Source: Amycolatopsis nigrescens CSC17Ta-90 (GTDB lineage: Bacteria; Actinomycetota; Actinomycetes; Mycobacteriales; Pseudonocardiaceae). Taken from it: a stretch of 64,000 nt of DNA. The position numbers were made by a program, and so were the translations under genes. The stretch covers positions 7,547,001 through 7,611,000 of the forward strand of contig NZ_ARVW01000001.1 in the NCBI RefSeq assembly GCF_000384315.1, given 5' to 3'. This document shows positions 1-8,905 of this stretch, piece by piece. The notes under the pieces are model-generated. The model had not been told where the DNA came from, did not search any database, and saw only the letters and a program-made list of their open reading frames with translations. Each line of letters starts with the position of its first letter. Position 1 is the first letter of the stretch.

Positions 1-2
1 GC

Positions 3-863
3 AACGTGGTCGGCTCCCCGCTGGTCGTGTGGATCATCGACGGTTTCGGCTGGGAGGACGCGTTCCACTTCTTCGCGATCGTCGGGCTGGTGCTCGCGGT
101 CGTGTGGTGGTGGGTGGTCCGGGACGAGCCCAGCGCGCATCCGGCCATCTCGGCGGCCGAGGTCGGGCACATCGAGTCCGGACGGCGCGGCGTGCACAGC
201 GGGGTCAACCTGCCGTGGCGCGCCTTCGCCCGCTCGGGCCAGTTCTGGGCGATCGGCGCGCAGTACGCCTGCCTGCTGCTGATCCAGGGTTTCTTCGCCA
301 CCTGGCTGCCGACCTACCTGGTGGACGCGCGCGGGCTTTCGTTGAAGGAAATGGGTTTTCTCGGTTCCCTGCCGTGGCTGGCGATGATCGCCTGCGTGTT
401 CGGCATGGGTGCGCTGAACGACAGGGCGTTTCGCCGCTGGCCCGGCCGGGTGCGCATCGCGGCCGTCGGCTACCTGCTCGCGGCGGCGTTCCTGGTGCTC
501 GGCGCGGTGACCGCGAACGTGCCGATGATGATCACGTTCCTGTGCCTGAGCCTCGGCGCGGTCGGCATGGTGCAGGTCCAGGTCTGGGCCGCCTGCCAGG
601 ACCTCGGCGGCAGCTACTCGGCGACCGTCACCGGCTGGACCAACCTGTGGGGCAACCTGATGTCCGCGGCAGGCCCGTTGTTCACCGGCATCCTGGTCGG
701 CATCGGCGGGAACTGGTTGCTGGCCATGACGATTCTCGCGGCCTCGGGTGTGCTCGGCGCGATCTGCTGGTTCTTCGTACATCCCGAACGGCCGTTGCAG
801 GCCCCCCAAGGCGCCCGCTCGCTCGCGGGCGGGACAACTGAGATCGAGGAGAGTGCACGATGA
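3..863 (+). CDS. MFS transporter, C-terminal part (5' end outside window)
   Basis: This reading frame is open from the left edge, so only the last ~285 residues are seen. They hold about six hydrophobic helices, with a basic loop between helix pairs (NDRAFRRWPGR) and a soluble connector rich in charged residues, as expected for the second half of a 12-helix major facilitator transporter of the anion:cation symporter/phthalate permease type. The stop overlaps the start of the nitrilase-type gene by 4 bp (ATGA), so the two are translationally coupled. The likely role is uptake of the amide, nitrile or acid that the next enzyme hydrolyses. The family is clear; the substrate is not. Confidence 0.85.
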   Translation, partial: NVVGSPLVVWIIDGFGWEDAFHFFAIVGLVLAVVWWWVVRDEPSAHPAISAAEVGHIESGRRGVHSGVNLPWRAFARSGQFWAIGAQYACLLLIQGFFATWLPTYLVDARGLSLKEMGFLGSLPWLAMIACVFGMGALNDRAFRRWPGRVRIAAVGYLLAAAFLVLGAVTANVPMMITFLCLSLGAVGMVQVQVWAACQDLGGSYSATVTGWTNLWGNLMSAAGPLFTGILVGIGGNWLLAMTILAASGVLGAICWFFVHPERPLQAPQGARSLAGGTTEIEESAR

Positions 864-1660
864 CGTTGACCGTCGCGGTGGCCCAGTTCGCCGCAGCGCT
901 GGACAAGCAGGAGAACCTCAAGCTCGTCCGCGAAGGCATCCGCGTCGGCGCGGACCGGGGCGCGCGGCTGGTGGTCACCCCGGAGTACGGCATGTACAAC
1001 GACGCCACCCGCAGCAGCAGCGACCGGTCCTATCCGGAACCGCTGGACGGGCCGTGGCTGAACGCGGTGCGCGAGACGGTGCGCGAGCTGGGCGTGCACG
1101 CGGTGGTCGGTATCGCGGAAAGCCTGCCCGGCGAGTCGCGGAACGCCAACACCGTGGTCGCGCTGGACGCCTCGGGTGAGATCGCCGGGGTGTACCGCAA
1201 GATCCACCTGTACGACGCCTTCGGTTTCCGCGAGTCGGACACCGTGCTGCCCGCCGACATCGTCGAGCCGCTCATCTTCGATCTCGGCGACCTGCGCTTC
1301 GGCGTGCTGACCTGTTACGACCTGCGCTTCCCGGAGAGCGCCAGGGTGCTGGTGGACGCCGGTGCGAACGCGCTGGTGCTGCCGGCGGCATGGGTGGTCG
1401 GCCCGGCCAAGGAGGACCACTGGTCCACCCTGGTGCGGGCGCGCGCCATCGAGAACACCAGCTACGTGCTCGCCGCCGGGCAGACCGGCCCGCACTGCGC
1501 GGGGCAGAGCATGATCGTCGACCCGATGGGCGTCACGCTCGCGTCGGCGGGGGAGGCGCCGGGCGTCGCACTGGCGGAACTGACCGAGTCGCGGCTGGAG
1601 TCGGTGCGGGAGCGGAACCCGTCGCTGCGCCACCGTCGCTTCAAGGTCGTCCCCGCTTGA
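860..1660 (+). CDS. Carbon-nitrogen hydrolase (nitrilase superfamily amidase)
   Basis: A 266-residue cytoplasmic enzyme with the nitrilase-superfamily catalytic triad in order: Glu42 (VVTPEYG), Lys114 (YRKIHL) and Cys152 (LTCYDLRFPE). The family hydrolyses non-peptide C-N bonds; the LTCYDLRFPE signature is closer to omega-amidases and carbamoyl/amide hydrolases than to true nitrilases. The length matches single-domain members. It overlaps the upstream transporter by 4 bp and is followed by a hairpin repeat. A GntR regulator lies downstream. I infer a transporter-amidase catabolic pair; the natural substrate cannot be told from sequence. Confidence 0.88.
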   Translation: MTLTVAVAQFAAALDKQENLKLVREGIRVGADRGARLVVTPEYGMYNDATRSSSDRSYPEPLDGPWLNAVRETVRELGVHAVVGIAESLPGESRNANTVVALDASGEIAGVYRKIHLYDAFGFRESDTVLPADIVEPLIFDLGDLRFGVLTCYDLRFPESARVLVDAGANALVLPAAWVVGPAKEDHWSTLVRARAIENTSYVLAAGQTGPHCAGQSMIVDPMGVTLASAGEAPGVALAELTESRLESVRERNPSLRHRRFKVVPA

Positions 1661-1666
1661 CCGGCC

Positions 1667-1710
1667 TCGTGAGTGGAAAGTGTTGTCCCGGCAACACTTT
1701 CCACTCACGA
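1667..1710. repeat. Palindromic hairpin repeat, type 1 (copy 1)
   Basis: Perfect 19-bp arms, TCGTGAGTGGAAAGTGTTG and its complement, flank a 6-nt loop. It begins 7 nt after the amidase stop. There is no T-run. A second copy with near-identical arms is at 38903-38948, also directly behind an enzyme gene. It may act as a terminator or mRNA-stabilising hairpin, or be a dispersed palindromic element. Confidence 0.85.
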
Positions 1711-1781
1711 CGGCACCAGGCCGGGCGCAGCGGGCATCGCCTAGACTGGCGAAGTCCGTGTCCGGCCAGCCAGGAGTGTCA

Positions 1782-2480
1782 GTGACCGCCTCGTTCGCAG
1801 CCGCGCCGACGCCCCCGGAGCTGCCCGAAACCCGGCGGCCGGCGGACGTGCCGGCCAAGGACTTCGTCTACGACTACGTCAAGCGGCTGGTGGTGGACCT
1901 GACCCTGCCGCCGGGGCACATCGTGACGGAGATGGACATCGCGAAGGTCACCGGCGTGTCCCGCACGCCGGTGCGGGAGGCATTCCTGCGGTTGGACGCC
2001 GAACGGCTGCTCCAGCTGCTGCCCCGGCGCGGGGCGCTGGTCACCACGGTGACCGCCAGGCAGATCCGGGAGCTGCACACCACCAGGCTGGTGCTGGAAC
2101 TGCACGCCGTGCGGGAGATCATCACCCAGGAGATCGACATCAGCGCCGACCTCCAGAAGCTCATCGACGAGCAGCAGGCGCTGATGGACGCCGGGTCCGG
2201 CTATCCCGCGGTGGTCGCCTGCGACCGCGAGTTCCACAACACGATCATCAGGGCGGTGGGCAACACCGAACTCGCCCACCTGTACGGCTCGATGGGGGAC
2301 CGCCAGCAGCGGACCGGCGTGGTCGCCTTCTCCGTCCAGCCTGGCCGGGCCGAGATGGCGCTGGGGCACCACCGCCAGATCGCCGAGGCGCTGGGCCGGT
2401 TCGACGGCGCCACGGCCGAGGCCGCGATGCGCGAGCACCTCGACCGGCACAGCTGGGATCTCGAGCGCTACCTGCCCTGA
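1782..2480 (+). CDS. GntR-family transcriptional regulator (FadR/FCD type)
   Basis: A 232-residue regulator. A winged-helix domain lies near residues 25-90, with the typical recognition segment GVSRTPVREAFLRL, followed by an all-helical FCD ligand domain with acidic and His residues of the metal-site type (REFHNTII). I chose the GTG at 1782 because AGGAG lies 5 nt upstream; a TAGACT hexamer at 1742-1747 could be its -10 element. It sits downstream of the transporter/amidase pair in the same direction and most likely controls it in response to a carboxylate ligand. It ends 7 bp before the convergent xylA stop. Confidence 0.85.
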   Translation: MTASFAAAPTPPELPETRRPADVPAKDFVYDYVKRLVVDLTLPPGHIVTEMDIAKVTGVSRTPVREAFLRLDAERLLQLLPRRGALVTTVTARQIRELHTTRLVLELHAVREIITQEIDISADLQKLIDEQQALMDAGSGYPAVVACDREFHNTIIRAVGNTELAHLYGSMGDRQQRTGVVAFSVQPGRAEMALGHHRQIAEALGRFDGATAEAAMREHLDRHSWDLERYLP

Positions 2481-2487
2481 CGCCCGT

Positions 2488-3639
2488 TCAGTCCCGCACG
2501 CCGAGCAGGTGCTCCAGGGCGAGCTGGTTCAGCCGGGTGAAGTGGAAGCCCCGTTTCGCGGCACCGCCGAGGTCGAACTCGTCCTTCTCCAGGTCGTCGA
2601 GGGTTTCGCCGGGGGACAGCGTCGGTGTGGCGAGCTCGGGCACCCTGGATTCGGCCAGCGCCTCCTGGACCGACGGGTCCGCGCGGAACGCCTTGGCCTT
2701 TTCCTTGAGGATCAGGTAGGTCCGCATGTTCGCGGCCGCGGAGACCCACACGTCGTCGGCGTCCTCGGTGCGCAGCGGTTTGTAGTCGAAGTGCCGCGGG
2801 CCGTCGTAGCCGCCGTGCTCGAGCAGGTCGACCAGGAAGAAGGCGCTGGTCAGATCGCCGTGGCCGAAGATGAGGTCCTGGTCGTACTTGGGGCCGTGCT
2901 GGCCGTTGAGGTCGAGGTGGAAGAGCTTGCCCTGCCAGAGCGCCTGCGCGATGCCGTGCACGAAGTTGAGCCCGGCCATCTGCTCGTGGCCGACCTCGGG
3001 GTTGACGCCGAACAGCTCGTGATGTTCCAGCTCCCCGATGAAGGCCAGGGCATGACCGATGGTGGGCAGCAGGATGTCGCCGCGCGGCTCGTTCGGTTTC
3101 GGTTCGAGCGCGAACCGCAACTGGTACCCGCTGTCCAGCACGTACTGCGCGAGCAGGTCGAGCCCTTCCCGGTAGCGGTCCAGCGCGGCACGCACGTCCT
3201 TGGCCGCGTCGGACTCGGCGCCTTCCCGGCCGCCCCACACCACGTAGGTGCTCGCGCCGAGCTCGGCGGCGAGATCGAGGTTGCGCCGGACCTTCCGCAG
3301 CGCGTGGCGGCGGATGTCGCGGTCGTTGCTGGTGAGGCCGCCGTCCTTGAACACCGGGTCGGTGAACAGGTTGGTGGTCGCCATCGGCACCGTCAGCCCG
3401 GTGGCGCTGAGCGCACCCTTGAACCGCGCGATCGCCTTGTCCCGGTCGGCTTCGGTGGCCAGCAGATCGTCGTCGTGGAAGGTCACCCCGTAGGCGCCGA
3501 GCTCCGCGAGCCGGTACACGCTCTCCACCGGATCCAGCGGCGCGCGGGTCGCCACCCCGAACGGGTCGGCGGCCGTCCAGCCGACCGTCCACAGACCGAA
3601 GGTGAAGCGATCTTCCCTGGTCGGGCCGAAGGCGTCCAT
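2488..3639 (-). CDS. xylA: Xylose isomerase
   Basis: Interconverts D-xylose and D-xylulose in the cytoplasm, using two divalent metals. At 383 residues it has the size of actinobacterial class I enzymes. Visible landmarks include the catalytic His55/Asp58 (VTFHDDDL), the metal-ligand segments [10 protein letters not shown] and [11 protein letters not shown], and [16 protein letters not shown] followed by [11 protein letters not shown]. The ATG at 3639 has GAGAGG 6 nt upstream; an ATG two codons earlier has no spacing for this site. It diverges from the ROK repressor across an operator. No xylulokinase (xylB) gene is in the window, which is unusual since the two often pair. Confidence 0.95.
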   Translation of the reverse strand: MDAFGPTREDRFTFGLWTVGWTAADPFGVATRAPLDPVESVYRLAELGAYGVTFHDDDLLATEADRDKAIARFKGALSATGLTVPMATTNLFTDPVFKDGGLTSNDRDIRRHALRKVRRNLDLAAELGASTYVVWGGREGAESDAAKDVRAALDRYREGLDLLAQYVLDSGYQLRFALEPKPNEPRGDILLPTIGHALAFIGELEHHELFGVNPEVGHEQMAGLNFVHGIAQALWQGKLFHLDLNGQHGPKYDQDLIFGHGDLTSAFFLVDLLEHGGYDGPRHFDYKPLRTEDADDVWVSAAANMRTYLILKEKAKAFRADPSVQEALAESRVPELATPTLSPGETLDDLEKDEFDLGGAAKRGFHFTRLNQLALEHLLGVRD

Positions 3640-3653
3640 GCGCATCCTCTCAA

Positions 3654-3701
3654 TTAGTTCACGTTGTAGACTAATATGCGGCGACACCACGGCGGCGTCA
3701 A
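3654..3701 (-). promoter_or_regulatory. xylA promoter with ROK-type operator
   Basis: On the minus strand TTGACG (3701-3696) and CATATT (3678-3673) are 17 bp apart, a good -35/-10 pair for xylA. Just downstream, at 3654-3674, lies an inverted repeat with half-sites TTAGTTCAC and TTAGTCTAC (7 of 9 matching) around a 3-bp spacer. The TTAGT half-site resembles the known XylR operator of Bacillus. Repressor bound there would cover the predicted transcription start. Confidence 0.75.
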
Positions 3702-3756
3702 TACTCGGACCGTGCGAAAGTTCGCGAAAGACCGGTGAGCGACGGGAGGGACGGAC

Positions 3757-4923
3757 ATGACACGGGCCGTGCGGCACGACTCGATGCGTGCCCGCAACCT
3801 CGAGGTGGTGCTCGGCGAGGTCGCCCGCGCCGGGCCGCTGACCAGGGCCGCGCTGGCCGAGCTGACCGGGCTGACCAAGAGCACGGTGTCCAAACTGGTC
3901 GGTGACCTGATCGAGGCCGGCATCCTCACCGAGTCCGGGCCGGTCCGCGACGGCGAACGCGGCAGGCCGGGGGTCGAGGTCCGGCTGAGCGGAGAGCGGC
4001 TCGCGTCCCTCGGCCTCGAGGTCAATGTGGACTACCTCGCGGCCTGCCTGCTCGATCTGGCCGGCACCGTCCGTCTGCGCCGCCGGCTGGACCGGGACAA
4101 CCGCGGCGCCGACCCGGCCGAGGTGCTCGCCTGCCTGCGGTCGCTGGCCGAGGAGCTGCTCGGTGCGGCGAACCGGCTCGGCCTGTCCGTGGCCGGCGCG
4201 TCGCTGGCGGTGTCCGGGACGGTGGAGGACGGCCTGCTGAGCAACGCGCCGAACCTCGGCTGGCGCGACGTCCGGGCCGCCGAGCTGCTCGCCCTGCCGT
4301 TGCCGGTCGAGCTGGACAACGAGGCGAACCTGGCCGCGCTCGGCGAGCTATGGTTCGGCGCCGGCGCGGAACGGGACTTCCTTTACGTGTCAGGTGAAAT
4401 CGGCATCGGCGCCGGACTGGTCGTGGACGGTTCGCTGTTCCGCGGCCCGCACGGTTTCGCCGGCGAGCTCGGCCACGTGGTGGTGTCGCCGACCGGACCG
4501 CCCTGCCGGTGCGGCGGCCACGGCTGCCTGGAGAGCTACGCCGGTCAGGAGGCTTTGCTGCGTGCCGCGAAGCGGGCGGGGGACCTGCCGGGACTGCTCG
4601 CCGCGCTGGCGGGAGGCGAGGAGTTCGCGACCAGTGCCTGCGCGGAGGCGGGCCGGGCGCTCGGCGTCGCGCTGACGTCCGCGGTGAACCTGCTCGACCT
4701 GGACCGGATCGTGCTCGGCGGCATCTTCGCCAAGCTTTACCCCTGGTTGTGCACCGCGGTCGAGGACACCCTGCGGGCCCGGCTCGGCGGGCTGCGCGGC
4801 TCGTCGCCCGTGCTCACCGCCTCCGAGCTGGGTGGCGACGCCGCCATCCTTGGCGCGGCCCGGCAAGTCGTCGAACGCGTCCTCGCCACCCCCGGCGACT
4901 ACCTCTCCCTCACCCGCGGTTGA
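3757..4923 (+). CDS. xylR: ROK-family xylose repressor-like protein
   Basis: A 388-residue regulator with an N-terminal winged helix (residues ~10-75, [20 protein letters not shown]) followed by a ROK sugar-kinase-like fold. The ROK zinc site is present as [11 protein letters not shown]. The ATG at 3757 has GGAGGG 6 nt upstream. Divergence from xylA, with a TTAGT inverted repeat in between, supports a xylose repressor that releases DNA on binding xylose. The symbol rests on context; ROK proteins are hard to assign by sequence alone. A hairpin repeat follows the stop. Confidence 0.87.
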   Translation: MTRAVRHDSMRARNLEVVLGEVARAGPLTRAALAELTGLTKSTVSKLVGDLIEAGILTESGPVRDGERGRPGVEVRLSGERLASLGLEVNVDYLAACLLDLAGTVRLRRRLDRDNRGADPAEVLACLRSLAEELLGAANRLGLSVAGASLAVSGTVEDGLLSNAPNLGWRDVRAAELLALPLPVELDNEANLAALGELWFGAGAERDFLYVSGEIGIGAGLVVDGSLFRGPHGFAGELGHVVVSPTGPPCRCGGHGCLESYAGQEALLRAAKRAGDLPGLLAALAGGEEFATSACAEAGRALGVALTSAVNLLDLDRIVLGGIFAKLYPWLCTAVEDTLRARLGGLRGSSPVLTASELGGDAAILGAARQVVERVLATPGDYLSLTRG

Positions 4924-4934
4924 ACTCCGAACTC

Positions 4935-4983
4935 CGTGAAGGGCACCTTGCCTACGTTGATGGTAGGGAAGGTGCCCTTCACG
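4935..4983. repeat. Palindromic hairpin repeat, type 2
   Basis: Arms of 21 bp with one mismatch (left arm 4935-4955, right arm 4963-4983) around a 7-nt loop; core CGTGAAGGGCACCTT. It lies between the convergent ROK and lipoprotein genes and has no T-run. Its sequence differs from the type 1 hairpins at 1667 and 38903. It could terminate both genes. Confidence 0.8.
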
Positions 4984-5004
4984 ACATCCGGGATCAGGAG
5001 CGGA

Positions 5005-5631
5005 TCAGGAGCGGACGGTGCACTTTGGGGCGGAGGCCGCGGCGGCGCTCAGCTCGGGTGAGCCCATGACCGGGCCGACCGGGTCGTAGGCGTCCGCGAT
5101 CTTCTTCTGCGCTGCCTCGACCGCGTCGGCGGCGGGGAACTGCGACTTCTCATCGCCCCGCTTGGCCTTGTCCAGGGTGGCCTTGGCGTTGGCCGCGGTG
5201 TCCCGTCCGGCGGTGTACTTGTCCAGGTAGGTCTTCTGCACGGTTTCGGCGAGCGGCACCGGCGCCGGGGGCAGTGCGTTCAGGTCGTCGACCGCCTTGC
5301 CCATCTGGGTCGCCAGCGTGCCCAGTGTGTCGCTGATCTGCTTCTGGGCCTCTTCCACGGTGCCGACGGCCGGTTGCTCGGCCGGCCGGTTGTTCGCCTC
5401 CCGGTAGCCGTGGATCGCTCCGCAGAAGCCGTCCATCCACTGCACGGCCGCCGGGTTCGCGGCCGGGTCGGAGGACATGGTCGAGGTGGAGGTGATCGTG
5501 ATCGCCGGTTCCGGGCTCGAGCCCCCGGAGCATCCGGCCAGTGCCAGGCAGAGACCGGCCCCCGCGGCGACCAGCGCCAGGGATCTCGCTCGGTTGGGGA
5601 ACTTCGCGGACTGTTCGCAGTGGTTGTTCAT
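5005..5631 (-). CDS. Predicted lipoprotein of unknown function
   Basis: A 208-residue protein with a type II signal peptide: basic start, hydrophobic run (LALVAAGAGLCLALAGC) and lipobox LAGC with Cys34. A Ser/Thr-rich linker and a soluble, mostly helical domain rich in Ala, Lys and Asp follow. It should be exported and anchored to the outer face of the membrane. I recognise no named domain. The gene is monocistronic, between a convergent ROK gene and the upstream region of the sugar dehydrogenase (5632-5898, which otherwise holds only the LacI-type operator). Confidence 0.8.
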   Translation of the reverse strand: MNNHCEQSAKFPNRARSLALVAAGAGLCLALAGCSGGSSPEPAITITSTSTMSSDPAANPAAVQWMDGFCGAIHGYREANNRPAEQPAVGTVEEAQKQISDTLGTLATQMGKAVDDLNALPPAPVPLAETVQKTYLDKYTAGRDTAANAKATLDKAKRGDEKSQFPAADAVEAAQKKIADAYDPVGPVMGSPELSAAAASAPKCTVRS

Positions 5632-5842
5632 TTCTACCCCTCGCTGTTTTCGCGTGCTTCGCCCGCACGCTCGTTGAGCATTACTGACACGCGGCAGAAC
5701 CGGGCTGGGTTGCCGTTCTCGCAGGTCAACTGTTCACCGGAAAGCCCGCTAGGACGGTGCCGTCCGCCGCCGGTGACCGGAACCGGCCAGCGAGATAGCG
5801 GATCATGGCTTGTCTGGCCGAGCCTTCGCCGGGTATGGTCCC

Positions 5843-5868
5843 GAAAGCGCTTTCACGAAAGCGCTTTC
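5843..5868. promoter_or_regulatory. Tandem LacI-type operator
   Basis: Two perfect 12-bp palindromes, GAAAGCGCTTTC (5843-5854 and 5857-5868), are separated by 2 bp, giving a 14-bp repeat period. Central CpG palindromes with GAAA/TTTC arms are the classic LacI/GalR/CcpA operator form. They lie 30-56 bp upstream of the sugar dehydrogenase start. No LacI gene adjoins, so the regulator acts from elsewhere. Confidence 0.75.
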
Positions 5869-5898
5869 AGGCTGGCGGGCGACTCAAAGGTGAGTGGG

Positions 5899-7956
5899 AT
5901 GTCGAAGCCGAGATGGTCTCTGGTCACGGTCATGGTCGTTGTCCTGGTCGCGTTCGGCGTGGCCCCGCCGGCGCTGGCGGACACCCCGGTCACCGACCCC
6001 ATTCCGCAGGATCCGGTGGTGAGCGGGCTGGGCATCCAGCTGGAGGAGTTCGCGGCGCTGCCGAAGTCGGAGACGACCCCGCCGACCACCGACGACAGGC
6101 TCAAGCGCTGGGCCAGGATCAACTACCTCGGTCAGGTGCCGGATCACTCCGGGCGGCTGTTCGTGCCCGACCTCAACGGCAAGCTGTACCTGCTCGAAGA
6201 CGGGAAGCCACGGGAGTATCTCGACGTGGGCGGCACTTTCGCGCCCGACTTCTACTCCGGACAGGGCCTCGGCAGCGGGTTCGGTTTCGTCGCCTTCGAC
6301 CCGGGTTTCGCTTGGAACGGCAGGTTCTACACGGTGCACACCGAGGGTGGCGCCGGATTGCAGAAACCGACCGACCTGCCGCCGCAGCCGGGCACCACGG
6401 TGCACGGCGTGATCACCGAGTGGACCGCGTCCGACCCGGCCGCGAAGACCTTCAGCGGGACCCACCGCGAGGTGCTCCGGCTCGGCTTTTACGCGCGCTC
6501 GCACGGCATCCAGCAGATCGACTTCAACCCGACCGCGCGCCAGGGTTCGCCGGAGCACGGGCTGCTCTACGTCACCGTCGGCGATGGCGGCCGCGGGGTC
6601 ACCAGCACCGAACCGCAGGACCTCGGGACCCCGTACGGAAAGATCCTGCGGATCGACCCGCGCGGCACGAACGGGCCGAGCGGCCGGTACGGCATTCCGG
6701 CCAGGAACCCGTTCACCGGCAAGCCCGGCGCCCGCGGCGAGATCTACGCCTACGGCATGCGCGATCCGCACCGGTTCAGCTGGGACCCGGCGGCCGGCGA
6801 CCGGATGTTCCTCGGGCACATCGGCGAGCACGACATCGAGGCCGTCTACGAGGTGCGGGCCGGCGACAACCTCGGCTGGAGCGAGCGTGAGGGGCCGTTC
6901 GTGTTCGACCGCGACGACCGCTGCAATCTCTACCCGCTGCCCGCGGACGACGAGAAGTACGGCTACACCTACCCGGTCGCCGCCTACGACCACAACGCGC
7001 CACCGGACTTCCCGTGCAACCGGGACAGCGGCCACGCGATCAGCGGCGGGTTCGTCTACCGCGGCCACGCGGTGCCGGAATTGCGCGGCAAGTACGTTTT
7101 CGCCGATCTGGTCAACGGGCGCGTGTTCTACACCGAGGCCGCCGAGATGCGGCGCGGCAGGCCGATGGCCGCGGTGCACGAGCTGATGATCTACGACAAG
7201 TCCGGCAACCGGGTGACCACCGCCGAACTGGCCGGGGACGCCCGCGTGGACCTGCGGTTCGGGGTGGACGCCCGCGGGGAGCTCTACGCGCTGTCGAAGG
7301 CCAACGGCAAGGTGTGGAAGGTGACTGGTGCGCGCCAGTTCGCCAGCTGCGACGCCGGTGCGGACCGGGTGACGAACACGATGGGCGCGCGGAACTGGGC
7401 GCCGGTCACGCCATCGAAGTGGCGGTTCCCCGGAGACGCGGTGGTGCTGGCCGAAGCCGGTGAGGCCAGGCCGGGACCGCGCCGGCCGTTCGAGTACGCG
7501 GTGCTCACCAAGGGCCCGGAGTTCGCATCGGCCAGGATCGACGCTCGCGTCCGGCTGGACACCCCGGTGGAGATCACCAACCGCGACGTGATCATCGTGT
7601 TCGGCTACCGCTCGGACACCGAGTTCTACTACGCCCATCTGTCCACGGACAACAAGATCTACCCGCACAACGGGATCTTCCTGGTGCACAACGCGGACCG
7701 GCTGCGGCTCGACGACCAGTGGGATCCGGTCCGGTCGAAGGGCGCGAGCCCGGCCATCACCGACGCGAACTGGCACCAGGTCAGGGTGACGCACTGCGCC
7801 GGATCCGGTGAGATCGCGGTGTATGTGGACGGTTCGAAGAGCCCGTTGATGACCGCCGTGGACAAGACCCTCGGCTCCGGCCGGGTCGGTTTCGGGTCCT
7901 TCGACAACATCGGCAGCCTGCGCGAGCTCAAGATCACCGGCGAGGCGGTGCGATGA
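5899..7956 (+). CDS. Secreted PQQ-type sugar dehydrogenase with C-terminal LamG/DUF1080-like domain
   Basis: A 685-residue protein with a signal peptide (hydrophobic ~10-22, likely cut after ALA at 27). Residues ~50-470 form a soluble aldose/sorbosone dehydrogenase-type six-bladed propeller, seen from HGIQQIDFNP, LLYVTVGDGGRG, GKILRIDPRG, EIYAYGMRDPHRFSWDP and the late GGFVYRGHAVPELRGKYVFA. The last ~200 residues look like a concanavalin-type carbohydrate-binding domain. Export suggests oxidation of extracellular sugars or sugar derivatives. I chose the ATG at 5899; a GTG at 5890 is possible. It is coupled to the next gene (ATGA) and preceded by a tandem LacI-type operator. Confidence 0.83.
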   Translation: MSKPRWSLVTVMVVVLVAFGVAPPALADTPVTDPIPQDPVVSGLGIQLEEFAALPKSETTPPTTDDRLKRWARINYLGQVPDHSGRLFVPDLNGKLYLLEDGKPREYLDVGGTFAPDFYSGQGLGSGFGFVAFDPGFAWNGRFYTVHTEGGAGLQKPTDLPPQPGTTVHGVITEWTASDPAAKTFSGTHREVLRLGFYARSHGIQQIDFNPTARQGSPEHGLLYVTVGDGGRGVTSTEPQDLGTPYGKILRIDPRGTNGPSGRYGIPARNPFTGKPGARGEIYAYGMRDPHRFSWDPAAGDRMFLGHIGEHDIEAVYEVRAGDNLGWSEREGPFVFDRDDRCNLYPLPADDEKYGYTYPVAAYDHNAPPDFPCNRDSGHAISGGFVYRGHAVPELRGKYVFADLVNGRVFYTEAAEMRRGRPMAAVHELMIYDKSGNRVTTAELAGDARVDLRFGVDARGELYALSKANGKVWKVTGARQFASCDAGADRVTNTMGARNWAPVTPSKWRFPGDAVVLAEAGEARPGPRRPFEYAVLTKGPEFASARIDARVRLDTPVEITNRDVIIVFGYRSDTEFYYAHLSTDNKIYPHNGIFLVHNADRLRLDDQWDPVRSKGASPAITDANWHQVRVTHCAGSGEIAVYVDGSKSPLMTAVDKTLGSGRVGFGSFDNIGSLRELKITGEAVR

Positions 7957-8894
7957 AACACGCACGATTTCCCTTGCTGGTGGCGGTTGTGCTGGCGCTG
8001 GGCCTGACGCCGGGGCTCGGCGAAGCGGCGGCCGGGGGAGCGCGGGACGTGTACCCGGGCTTGCGGCAGGACCTCGCGGCGCACTACGACTTCGAGCATC
8101 CGGTGTCGGGGAACTCCGCGAAGGAAAAGGATCTGGGCTTTTCCGGGACCGAAATCGAGCTGGTCAACGGTGGCGCGGCGATGCGGGCGCGCGATGGAGC
8201 TTATCCGCGCAGCAGGTCCTCGTTGGAAACCAGGCAGATCGGCCCGGCTGTGGCCGGTAACGACGACTGGAAGGCCGGTCTTTACTCGGCTTCCGGCGTG
8301 CCCACGATGAACGCGTTCAACCGGGTCCAGGGCACCTCGGTGCTCGGCTGGTTCAAGATGACCGGCCAGAACCCAAGTCCCAATTCGAACAGCCAGGACC
8401 CGGACGACTTCTACGGCGCCATCGGGCTCGCCGGGGTGCTGTCCGGCACCTCGGACGGGCACGGCGTGCGCGCCCTGCTGGAGCTGATCGAGGTGGACGG
8501 TGAGCTCCGCCTGGTGGCACTAGGCCGTCGCCTCGACAGCGGTGAGTCGCAGACCTTCGCCGCCGCCGAGGACTGGCGGACGCTGCTGCCGAAGGACGAG
8601 TGGGTCTTCCTGGCGGCCACCTTCGACTTCGGCGACGGCACCATGAAGCTGTACCGCAACGGACAACCGGTGCCCGGTTTCTACACCGTGCCAGGGGATC
8701 CGTGGGAGGTCGGCGACGGCGGGCCGCACTACAGCTCGCCCACCGACCCGCGCGGGATCAAGATCGGCGGCAGCTTCCCGCAGAACACGCGCGAGGGAAA
8801 CCCGTGCAACTGCCGGTTCGACAGCCTGATGCTGCTCGACAGGGTGGCCACCGCGGAGGAGGTTTCGCGGCAGTACCGCTGGGTCACGCGCTGA
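7953..8894 (+). CDS. Secreted LamG-domain protein
   Basis: A 313-residue protein with a signal peptide (MKHARFPLLVAVVLALG, likely cut near residue 27). The rest is one LamG/concanavalin-type beta-sandwich, shown by DEWVFLAATFDFGDGTMKLYRNGQPV and the closing LLDRVATAEEVSRQY. No catalytic motif is evident. Its start overlaps the sugar dehydrogenase stop by 4 bp, so the two are made together and probably work outside the cell on the same glycan, this one as a binding partner or weak hydrolase. Confidence 0.8.
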   Translation: MKHARFPLLVAVVLALGLTPGLGEAAAGGARDVYPGLRQDLAAHYDFEHPVSGNSAKEKDLGFSGTEIELVNGGAAMRARDGAYPRSRSSLETRQIGPAVAGNDDWKAGLYSASGVPTMNAFNRVQGTSVLGWFKMTGQNPSPNSNSQDPDDFYGAIGLAGVLSGTSDGHGVRALLELIEVDGELRLVALGRRLDSGESQTFAAAEDWRTLLPKDEWVFLAATFDFGDGTMKLYRNGQPVPGFYTVPGDPWEVGDGGPHYSSPTDPRGIKIGGSFPQNTREGNPCNCRFDSLMLLDRVATAEEVSRQYRWVTR

Positions 8895-8905
8895 TACCGG
8901 TCGGC

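Noticed and set aside
860..1660. True nitrilase acting on nitriles
   Set aside because: Glu-Lys-Cys triad is shared by the whole superfamily, and the CYDLRFPE context is amidase-like, so only the superfamily is claimed.
5374..5898. An N-terminal extension of ~175 residues on the sugar dehydrogenase
   Set aside because: It runs antisense through the lipoprotein gene and over the tandem operator, and the signal peptide begins at 5899.
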